From Streptomyces phaeolivaceus (GTDB lineage: Bacteria; Actinomycetota; Actinomycetes; Streptomycetales; Streptomycetaceae), in the NCBI RefSeq assembly GCF_009184865.1, contig NZ_CP045096.1, forward strand, positions 558,001-622,000: a stretch of 64,000 bases of DNA, read 5' to 3'. The notes under the pieces were generated by a model. The model was given only the letters and a program-made list of their open reading frames with translations. It was not told where the DNA came from and searched no databases. This document shows, piece by piece, positions 22,229-29,457 of the stretch (position 1 is the stretch's first letter; each line of letters opens with the position of its first letter). The position numbers and the translations under genes were made by a program.

Positions 22229-22981
22229 ATGACGGCCACGGCGTCCGGAACGGCCACCACCGCCGCGTCCCACAGTGTGGAGATACGCGGGCTCTCACGG
22301 GCCTTCGACGGTCACACCGTGCTGCACGCACTCGATCTCGACATCGGCAAGGGCGAGTTCGTGGCCCTCCTCGGGCACAGCGGCTGCGGCAAGTCGACGC
22401 TGCTGCGGATCCTCGCCGGGCTGGACGAGGACATCGACGGCGAGGTGACCGTGCCGGCCCGGCGCAGCGCGGCCTTCCAGTCGCCCCGGCTGCTGCCCTG
22501 GCTGAAGGTGTGGCGCAATGTGGTCCTCGGTCTGCCCGGCCGGGCGGACCGGGAGAAGGCTCTCAAGGCGCTCGACGAGGTCGGGATCGCCGACCGCGCG
22601 ACCGTCTGGCCGAAGACGCTCTCCGGCGGTCAGGCCCAGCGGGTATCGCTGGCCCGCGCCCTGGTCCGGGAGCCCGAACTCCTGCTGCTGGACGAGCCGT
22701 TCGGCGCCCTCGACGCCCTCACCCGAGGCCGGGTGCAGCAGTTGGTCGCCGAGCTGTGGCAGCGGCACGGCTGCGCGATCCTCCTGGTCACCCATGACGT
22801 GGAGGAGGCGCTGCTGCTCGCCGACCGGGTGCTGGTGATGGACGAGGGCCGTATCGCCCATGAGTTGACCGTCGACCTGCCCCGGTCCCGCGATCTGACG
22901 GCCCCGGAATTCGTGTCCCTGCGCGCCCGCCTGCTGAGCTGGCTCGGCGTGCACCGCACCCTGGAAGGAACCTCCTCGTGA
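22229..22981 (+). CDS. Aliphatic sulfonate-type ABC transporter ATPase
   Basis: 250 residues from ATG 22229, placed about ten bases after GGGGAGG; GTG 22220 in frame overlaps the permease stop and is an alternative. All ABC motifs are intact: Walker A GHSGCGKST, Q-loop AFQSPRLLPW, signature LSGGQAQR, Walker B LLLLDEPFGALD, switch His in VTHDVEEA. The compact size and LLPW loop match SsuB/TauB. Confidence 0.94.
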   Translation: MTATASGTATTAASHSVEIRGLSRAFDGHTVLHALDLDIGKGEFVALLGHSGCGKSTLLRILAGLDEDIDGEVTVPARRSAAFQSPRLLPWLKVWRNVVLGLPGRADREKALKALDEVGIADRATVWPKTLSGGQAQRVSLARALVREPELLLLDEPFGALDALTRGRVQQLVAELWQRHGCAILLVTHDVEEALLLADRVLVMDEGRIAHELTVDLPRSRDLTAPEFVSLRARLLSWLGVHRTLEGTSS

Positions 22982-23961
22982 CACCCCCAGCAGTACGCAC
23001 CATCGCCGCCGCCGCGCTGAGCCTCACCGCCCTGTTGGCGCTGACCGGCTGCGGCGGGGACTCCTCGGCGCGGACTTCCTCGGACGAGGGCCAGGTCACG
23101 CTGACGATCGGCGACCAGGCCAAGACCCTGCAGACCATCGTCGCGGCCTCGGGCGCGCTCAAGGGCGCCGACTACAAGGTGAAGTGGGCCGAGTTCGAGG
23201 GCGCGGCCCCGCTCTACCAGGCGGTGCAGGCGAACGCCGCCGACACCACGTACTCCGCCGATCTGCCCGCTCTCCAGGCGCTGAGCGGCGGGGTGAGGTT
23301 CAAGACGGTCGCCGCGCTGAAGAACGACGGGCGGCATGTCGGGATCGTCGTCCGGGACGGGTCCGGCATCGACAGTGTGAAGGATCTGAAGGGCCAGAAG
23401 GTCGTGGTGTCCTCGGCCAAGGGCAGCATCTCGGAGTATCTGCTCGCCAACGTGCTGCGGCAGAACGGGCTGACGTACTCCGACGTGAAGGTGCAGTACC
23501 TGCTGCCGACGGACGCGCAGGCCGCGTTCGCCTCCGGGAAGATCAAGGCGTGGGCGACCTTCGGCGTCTACCAGGCCGTCGGTCTGGAGCAGGGCGGCAA
23601 GCTGCTCGTCGACGGCGCCGACGGCCGGGTCAGCGGCTACGGCTTCATCGGCGCCTCCGACAAGGCCCTCGCCGACGAGAACAAGAAGGCCGCGCTCGGC
23701 GACTTCCTCAAGCGGCTCGGTACGGCCCTGAAGTGGACCGACACCCACGAGGACGAGTACGCGAAGGCCATCGTGGAACGCAACGGCGCCGACGAGTCGG
23801 TGGCGAAGACCCTCGCCTCGGCCGCGTACAGCCAGGTCCTGCCGATCGACGCCGGGGTGACGAAGACGGTCCAGGGTGTCGCCGACCTGATGAACGGCAT
23901 CGGGGTCCTCGAACCGAACGTGGACGTGGCCGGGACCGCCGACACCTCCGTCCTCAAGTAA
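22978..23961 (+). CDS. ABC transporter substrate-binding lipoprotein (sulfonate type)
   Basis: 327 residues, GTG 22978 overlapping the ATPase stop. A lipoprotein signal with lipobox LTGC puts the lipid on C25. The mature protein follows the SsuA/NMT1 pattern: ADYKVKWAEFEGAAPLYQAV, KDLKGQKVVVSSAKGS, LPTDAQAAFASGKIKAWATF. It is the receptor for the preceding permease and ATPase. Confidence 0.92.
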   Translation: MTPPAVRTIAAAALSLTALLALTGCGGDSSARTSSDEGQVTLTIGDQAKTLQTIVAASGALKGADYKVKWAEFEGAAPLYQAVQANAADTTYSADLPALQALSGGVRFKTVAALKNDGRHVGIVVRDGSGIDSVKDLKGQKVVVSSAKGSISEYLLANVLRQNGLTYSDVKVQYLLPTDAQAAFASGKIKAWATFGVYQAVGLEQGGKLLVDGADGRVSGYGFIGASDKALADENKKAALGDFLKRLGTALKWTDTHEDEYAKAIVERNGADESVAKTLASAAYSQVLPIDAGVTKTVQGVADLMNGIGVLEPNVDVAGTADTSVLK

Positions 23962-24008
23962 GCGCCCTCAGAGGCTCAGAAGCTCGAAAGCTCAGAAGGG
24001 AGTTCACC

Positions 24009-25157
24009 ATGCCCGTGGAATTCATCAGCGCCGTCCACACCGCCCCCGGTGTCAACGGGCCCGCGGCGAGCGCGCGTACCGGCTTCGACCCCGACTACGT
24101 CCGCAGGTACGCCCGCGCCCTGGACGACGGCGGCTTCGACCACACCCTCGTCGCCTATCACTCGGCGTCCCCGGACGCGCTGCAGCTGGCCCAGTTCGTG
24201 GCCACGCACACCGAGCGGATCCGCCCGATCCTGGCCCACCGGCCGGGTGTCGTCTTCCCCACGCACGCTGCCCGCGCCCTCGCGACCCTGGATCGGATCA
24301 GCGACGGTCGACTGTCGCTGCACATCATCTCCGGCGGCAGTGACGAGGAGCAGCGGCGGGAGGGCGACTATCTCAACAAGGCGGAGCGGTACGAGCGTTC
24401 GGACGAATACATCCAGGTGCTCCGGAAGGTGTGGACGGCCGACGGGCCGGTCTCGCACGAGGGCAGGTACTTCACGTTCGAGGGCTATCACTCCGATGTG
24501 CGGCCGGTGAACGGGCTGATCCCGGTCTCGGTGGGCGGGTCCTCGCAGGACGCCTATCGGGTGGGCGGGCAGCAGGGCGACATCTTCGGGCTGTGGGGCG
24601 AGCCGTTGAAGGAGACGGCCGAGCAGATCGCCGCCGTGAACGCGGTCGCGGACGCCGCCGGGCGCCCCCATCCCCGTATCTGGGTGTCGTTCCGGCCGAT
24701 CATCGCGCCCACCGAGGAGCTGGCCTGGGAGAAGGCGCACCGCACGCTGGGGGTGCTCAAGGCCGAGTCGGCGGCCTCGGACGCGTTCCGCCACTACCGC
24801 GCCGAGGGGCGTCCGGCGAACGTCGGTTCGCAGCGGCTGCTGGACATCGCCGAGCGCGGGGAGGTGCACGACCGCTGCCTGTGGACCGCTCCGGCGGTCG
24901 CCACCAACGCGGCCGGGGCCTCGACCGCCCTGGTCGGCACGCCGGAGACGGTCGCGAAGGCGCTGCTCGACTATGTCGACATCGGCTGCGACCTGCTGTC
25001 GATCCGGGGCTACGACCCGCTGAACGACGCCATCGACTACGCCCGCCATGTCCTGCCGCTGGTCCGGCAGGAACTCGCCCACCGCGCCACCGGCGCCCAG
25101 GGCCTGTCGTTTGGATCACGCCGGCTTCGGGCGACGGTGCCTGGTGAGTGCCGGTGA
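24009..25157 (+). CDS. LLM-class flavin-dependent monooxygenase (SsuD-like)
   Basis: 382 residues. Luciferase-like barrel typical of FMNH2-dependent alkanesulfonate monooxygenase: HTLVAYHSASPDALQLAQFV, LDRISDGRLSLHIISGGSDE, YERSDEYIQVLRKVWTADGP, PVSVGGSSQDAYRVGG. It cleaves C-S bonds to release sulfite. The family-like sequence ends at about RQELAHRATGA; the last 17 or so residues are encoded by the left end of the MITE-like repeat at 25099, so the original C-terminus has been replaced. Confidence 0.9.
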   Translation: MPVEFISAVHTAPGVNGPAASARTGFDPDYVRRYARALDDGGFDHTLVAYHSASPDALQLAQFVATHTERIRPILAHRPGVVFPTHAARALATLDRISDGRLSLHIISGGSDEEQRREGDYLNKAERYERSDEYIQVLRKVWTADGPVSHEGRYFTFEGYHSDVRPVNGLIPVSVGGSSQDAYRVGGQQGDIFGLWGEPLKETAEQIAAVNAVADAAGRPHPRIWVSFRPIIAPTEELAWEKAHRTLGVLKAESAASDAFRHYRAEGRPANVGSQRLLDIAERGEVHDRCLWTAPAVATNAAGASTALVGTPETVAKALLDYVDIGCDLLSIRGYDPLNDAIDYARHVLPLVRQELAHRATGAQGLSFGSRRLRATVPGECR

Positions 25158-25285
25158 GCGGGGCTTGGTGCGTGCGGCTGCAAGGCGGAGGAGGGCGTCG
25201 ACGCGGAGCGTCGGCAACTGACGACAACGCCGCAGATGTGCGCACCACACCCCGCGGCCCAGGCGTGATCCAAACGGCAGGCCCT
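25099..25285. mobile_element. MITE-like element with 24-bp terminal inverted repeats
   Basis: Ends at 25099-25122 and 25262-25285 are inverted copies with one mismatch (core CGTTTGGATCACGCC against GGCGTGATCCAAACG). The 187-bp body has no transposase and contains many short self-complementary stretches. The right end is followed by AGAC, forming CCCTAG across the border; no direct target duplication is evident. It lies between the monooxygenase and the second receptor, supplies the stop codon of the former and displaces the latter's promoter region. Confidence 0.6.
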
Positions 25286-25333
25286 AGACCGCCTGACCTC
25301 CGCCGGTCGGCGCCACACCCTCATGGAGAGCCC

Positions 25334-26353
25334 GTGTTCCAGCGCACCCTGCGCACGTCCGCCGCCGCCCTGTTCCTGCTGCTCACGGCGGCGTGCGGCG
25401 CCTCCGCCGAGGCCGAGTCCTCGTCGTCCTCGTCGTCCTCGTCGTCCGATCTGTCGTCGGTGACGCTGAGAGTCGGTGCCACCGGCTGGAAGAGCGAGGA
25501 GGCGATCCTCCAGTACGCCGGCCTCGACGACACCCCCTACAAGGTGAAGTGGAACCTCTTCCAGGGCGGTGACCTGCAACTCCAGGCCATCCGTGCCGGG
25601 GCGCTCGATCTGGCGTCCTCCAGTGAGATCCCGCCGGTCTTCGCGGCGGCGGACGGCGAGCCGAACTTCAGGGTCGTGGCCGTGCAGCGCGCCGCGACGC
25701 TCAACCAGGAGGTCGTCGTCCCCAAGGGGTCGAAGGTCACCGACATCGCCGGTCTGAAGGGCGGGAAGGTCGGCTATGTGCAGAACACCACCGCGCACTA
25801 CTTCCTGTACGAGCTGCTGAAGCAGGCGGGCCTCAAGTGGTCCGACATCGACGCCAAACCGCTGCTGCCGAACGACGGTCTCGCCGCCCTCAACGGTGGC
25901 GGTATCGACGCCTTCGCCTCCTACGGCACCTCGATCACCACCGCCCACCAGCAGGGCGCCACCACGGTCGGCTCCGGCGCGGACATCCTGTCGGGCAACT
26001 TCCTCTGGTCGGCCCGGGACAGTGTGCTGAAAAGCCCCGCGCAGAAGGCGGCGGTCGCCGATCTGATCGCCCGCATCACCCGGGCGTACGCGTATGTACG
26101 GGACGGGCACGAGGACGGCTTCGCGAAGATCACCGCCGACGCCACCCACCAGCCGCTCGCCCAGGCGAGGAAGGATCTCCTCGACGCGCAGGCCCAGCGG
26201 CCGACCGAGGCCCGCCCGGTCGGCGACGACACGATCGCCTCGCAGCAGAAGGTCGCCGACGCGTTCACCGAACTGGGCGCGCTGAAGGAGAAGTTGGACG
26301 TGAAGTCGTTCTGGACGACCGCACTCGACGCCGAGCTGAGGAAGGCCCTGTGA
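25334..26353 (+). CDS. Second ABC substrate-binding lipoprotein (sulfonate/taurine type)
   Basis: 339 residues from GTG 25334 after GGAGAG. Lipobox LTAAC with lipid on C21, then a ten-serine linker encoded by a TCGTCGTCC microsatellite (about 25417-25446). The mature fold follows the NMT1/SsuA pattern: YKVKWNLFQGGDLQLQAIRA, DLASSSEIPPVFAAADGEP, GLKGGKVGYVQNTTAHYFLY. There is no second permease or ATPase here, so it probably delivers another organosulfur compound to the same membrane unit. It overlaps the next gene by four bases. Confidence 0.92.
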   Translation: MFQRTLRTSAAALFLLLTAACGASAEAESSSSSSSSSSDLSSVTLRVGATGWKSEEAILQYAGLDDTPYKVKWNLFQGGDLQLQAIRAGALDLASSSEIPPVFAAADGEPNFRVVAVQRAATLNQEVVVPKGSKVTDIAGLKGGKVGYVQNTTAHYFLYELLKQAGLKWSDIDAKPLLPNDGLAALNGGGIDAFASYGTSITTAHQQGATTVGSGADILSGNFLWSARDSVLKSPAQKAAVADLIARITRAYAYVRDGHEDGFAKITADATHQPLAQARKDLLDAQAQRPTEARPVGDDTIASQQKVADAFTELGALKEKLDVKSFWTTALDAELRKAL

Positions 26354-27474
26354 GCGACCGACGCCGGGTGATCGACCGCCTCGCCGAGCTGGCACCGGGG
26401 TACGACCGGTCCGGGGACTTCCCCGCCGAGTCCCTCCGGGTGGCGCACACGGCCGGGCTGCTCACCGCCACCGTCGGGGAGCGGTACGGCGGCCGGGGCG
26501 CGGGTGTGGAGGAGACGGCCCGCATCCTGCACGCGCTCGGGCAGGGTGACCCGTCCGTCGCCCTGATCTCGGCGATGACGCTCGTCGCGCACGCCCGCCA
26601 GGCCGCGCAACCGCACTGGCCGGAGGAGCTTTACGCACGGGTCCTCAAGGAGTCCGGGGAGCGGCCGGTCCTCATCAACCACGCCCGGGTGGAGCCCGAG
26701 TTGGGCTCCCCCGCGCGGGGCGGGCTGCCCGCGACCCGGGCGCGGCGGACGGGCGGCGGCTGGGCGATCAGCGGCACCAAGCGGTTCGTGACGGGCGCGG
26801 AGGGGCTGGACTGGTTCCTGGTGTGGGCGACCACCGACGAGGCCGAGCCGCGCGTGGGCACGTTCCTGGTGCCCGGGGGCTCGCCCGGCATCGACATCGC
26901 CGGGAACTGGGACCAGTTGGGGCTGCGAGCCAGCGGCAGCCACGACGTCACCTTCCGGGAGGTGGAGGTGCCGTACGAGCAGGTGATCGGGCCGGCGGCG
27001 TACGGGCCCGGTGCCGAACAGGACAACCGGGCGGGCGCGGCGATCCATCTCCCGCTGGCCGCCCTGTACTTGGGGGTGGCGCGGGCCGCGCAGGCGTTCT
27101 TCCACACCTTCGCCCGGGAGCGGGTGCCCGCCAACCTCGGGCATCCGGTGGCCCGTACGGAACGGTTCCGGGCGGCGGCCGGGGAGATCGAGGTGCTGCT
27201 GACGGCGGCCGAGGAGCTGGTGTTCGGGGGTGCGGCGCGGGTCGACGCGGGAGACGTGGCGTACACGCCCGAACAGGCTTTGGGAGCACGGGTGTTGGCG
27301 GACCGGCACGGGGTGCGGGCGGTGGAGGTGGCCGTGCGGCTGCTCGGGAATCCGGGGCTGGCGCGGGGCAATCCGCTGGAGCGGCACTTCCGGGACATCC
27401 AGTGCGCGCCGGTGCACGCGCCGCAGGCCGACATCGCGCTGCTGGCGATCGGGGCGAAGGCGCTGGGACTGTGA
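26350..27474 (+). CDS. Acyl-CoA dehydrogenase-fold flavoprotein (SfnC/DszC-like monooxygenase)
   Basis: 374 residues from GTG 26350. The acyl-CoA dehydrogenase fold is clear (LLTATVGERYGGRGAG, GWAISGTKRFVTGAEG, GLRASGSHDVTFREVEVP). The usual catalytic Glu region is not evident, as in group D flavin monooxygenases such as DszC and SfnC. The ending NPLERHFRDIQCAPVHAPQ is typical of that subgroup. Those enzymes oxidise sulfur compounds with reduced flavin. It is translationally coupled to both neighbours. Confidence 0.87.
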   Translation: MSDRRRVIDRLAELAPGYDRSGDFPAESLRVAHTAGLLTATVGERYGGRGAGVEETARILHALGQGDPSVALISAMTLVAHARQAAQPHWPEELYARVLKESGERPVLINHARVEPELGSPARGGLPATRARRTGGGWAISGTKRFVTGAEGLDWFLVWATTDEAEPRVGTFLVPGGSPGIDIAGNWDQLGLRASGSHDVTFREVEVPYEQVIGPAAYGPGAEQDNRAGAAIHLPLAALYLGVARAAQAFFHTFARERVPANLGHPVARTERFRAAAGEIEVLLTAAEELVFGGAARVDAGDVAYTPEQALGARVLADRHGVRAVEVAVRLLGNPGLARGNPLERHFRDIQCAPVHAPQADIALLAIGAKALGL

Positions 27475-28847
27475 CGGCGGCACCGGAGACGACCGTGTCG
27501 GCGCGGCTGCTGGGGCTGCTCGCCCGTGATCTGCCGCTCGACCGGCTCACCACCGACCCGGCGCGGCTCGCCGCGTACGCCACGGACCGCTCGGGCGCAC
27601 GGCCGGACGGGGGTCCGCTGGCCGTGGTGCACGCCCGGCGGACCGAGGACGTGACCGTGACCCTGCGGCACGCGCACACCCTGCGGGTGCCGGTGGTGCC
27701 GCGCGGCGCCGGTACCGGGCTGTCGGGCGGGGCCGGCGCGGGCGAGGGCTCGCTCGTGCTGGACCTGTCCGGGATGAACCGGATTCTGGAGCTGTCGGCG
27801 GACGATCAGCTCGCGGTCGTCGAACCGGGTATGATCACCGCCGAGCTGGACCGGGCGGCCGGGGCGCACGGGCTGCGGTATGCGCCCGATCCGGCGAGCG
27901 CGGCGATCTCCACCATCGGCGGGAACATCGCCACCAACGCGGGCGGGCTGCGTTGCGCCAAATACGGGGTGACCCGGGACAGCGTGCTCGGGCTGGAGGC
28001 GGTGCTCGCGGACGGCACGGTGGTGCGCACGGGCCGCCGTACGGTCAAGGGGGTCACCGGATACGACCTGACGGCCCTGCTCACGGGCTCGGAGGGCACG
28101 CTCGCGGTGATCACGTCGGCGACGCTGCGGCTGCGGCCGGTGCCGGTGGCCACGGCCACGCTCGCCGCGTACTTCGACTCCTTCGAGACGGCCGCCGAGG
28201 CCTCGTACGCGATCCAGCGGGCCGGTGTCGTCCCGGCGCTCGCGGAGCTGGTGGACGGGCCGGTGCTGCACGCGATCGATCCGGCGCTGCGGGCGCGGGG
28301 CGCGGCCCTGCTGGTGGTGCAGTGCGACGGGGCGGGCGCGGAGGCGGAGGCCGAGGCGGTCGCCCGGGTGGTCGCGCCGCTGGCGGCGACGGTGGAGACG
28401 ACCACCGATCCGGTCGAGGCGGAGGCGCTGCTCGCGGCGCGGCGACTGGCACTGCCCGCGCTGGAGCGGCTGGGGCGGCCCCTGATCGAGGACATCGCGG
28501 TGCCGCGTTCCCGTCTCGCGGAGGCGGTCCGGGAGATCCGCGCGATCTCCGAGCGGCACGACGTGCCGGTGTTCACGCTCGCGCACGCCGCCGACGGCAA
28601 TCTTCACCCGATCGTGGTCGTCGACCCGGCCCTGCCGGAGCTGCCGGACGCGGCCTGGGAGGCGGCGGGCGAGATCTTCGCGCTGGCGTTGCGGCTGGGC
28701 GGCACGCTGACCGGGGAGCACGGAGTGGGGGTGCTGAAGCGGCAGTGGGTGGCGGAGGAGCTGGGGCCCGCCGCGCACGGATTGCAGCGGCGGATCAAGG
28801 AGGTGTTCGACCCGCACGGGATCCTCAACCCCGGCAAGGGGCTGTGA
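27471..28847 (+). CDS. FAD-binding oxidase, GlcD/D-lactate dehydrogenase type
   Basis: 458 residues from GTG 27471. The PCMH FAD-binding half is seen (VPVVPRGAGTGLSGGAGAG, DPASAAISTIGGNIATNAGG, KGVTGYDLTALLTGSEGTL), followed by the oxidase C-terminal half ending TGEHGVGVLKRQWVAEEL and HGILNPGKGL. Members oxidise 2-hydroxy acids such as glycolate or D-lactate. In this operon it may deal with hydroxy-acid or aldehyde products of sulfonate cleavage, which is inference. Last gene of the operon. Confidence 0.9.
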   Translation: MTAAPETTVSARLLGLLARDLPLDRLTTDPARLAAYATDRSGARPDGGPLAVVHARRTEDVTVTLRHAHTLRVPVVPRGAGTGLSGGAGAGEGSLVLDLSGMNRILELSADDQLAVVEPGMITAELDRAAGAHGLRYAPDPASAAISTIGGNIATNAGGLRCAKYGVTRDSVLGLEAVLADGTVVRTGRRTVKGVTGYDLTALLTGSEGTLAVITSATLRLRPVPVATATLAAYFDSFETAAEASYAIQRAGVVPALAELVDGPVLHAIDPALRARGAALLVVQCDGAGAEAEAEAVARVVAPLAATVETTTDPVEAEALLAARRLALPALERLGRPLIEDIAVPRSRLAEAVREIRAISERHDVPVFTLAHAADGNLHPIVVVDPALPELPDAAWEAAGEIFALALRLGGTLTGEHGVGVLKRQWVAEELGPAAHGLQRRIKEVFDPHGILNPGKGL

Positions 28848-28886
28848 GGGCCGTGGGGCCGTTCCCTCGTAGACGGTGCGTGCCGG

Positions 28887-29309
28887 TCAGAAGCCGTGTC
28901 CTCCCAGGAGGGTGCCCACGTCGTGGGCGTCGAGGGTGAGGCCGTGCGGGGAACCGGCGTCGATGGTCAGGGAGAGATCGGCGTCGGTCGGCCACTGCGA
29001 GGCCAGGGCGCCCAGGGGAACCAGGCGGTAGCGCGACACGTACGGCAGGAGTTCGGCCATCGCGGGCTCCGAGGTGAAGACCGGCACGATCTGTTCGCCG
29101 CCCGGCTGCTCCAGCACGGGCAGCGCCACGGCCGTCGGATCGTTCACGGCCGCCTCGTCGGCGTCGTCCGGCACCGGAATCAGCACCTCGCTGTCGGCGA
29201 GCGTGTTCAGCGCGGCCGTGTCATGGGTGTCGAGGGCGAGCGCGGTCAGCGCGCGCTGGGCCGGTGTGACGGCCTGGGGCGCGTGGTGGCCGTTGGAGGA
29301 TATGTCCAT
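28887..29309 (-). CDS. SseB-like protein
   Basis: 140 residues from ATG 29309. It resembles the SseB N-terminal domain: LADSEVLIPVPDD, VLEQPGGEQIVPVFTSEPAM, LTIDAGSPHGLTLDAHDVGTL. Function is unknown in actinomycetes. Upstream frame in the same direction (to 29414) has no family resemblance. Convergent with the oxidase gene, and 148 bp downstream of the amylase stop on the same strand. Confidence 0.78.
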   Translation of the reverse strand: MDISSNGHHAPQAVTPAQRALTALALDTHDTAALNTLADSEVLIPVPDDADEAAVNDPTAVALPVLEQPGGEQIVPVFTSEPAMAELLPYVSRYRLVPLGALASQWPTDADLSLTIDAGSPHGLTLDAHDVGTLLGGHGF

Positions 29310-29457
29310 GGAAGATCCCAGGTAGTGATGGAAAAGGCCGCCCGGGACGGCGTCCGTCCCGGGCGCGACGCCCCTCGCGTACCCGACAGGGAGGCGGGCA
29401 TTCCTCTTCGTCACTTCAGGTACCGACTGTCACCGCGGGTGCGGGTCGTCACCTTCG

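Noticed and set aside
25148..25333. N-terminal extension of the second sulfonate receptor up to 25148
   Set aside because: This part is MITE-like element sequence without a signal peptide; GTG 25334 gives a proper lipoprotein signal.
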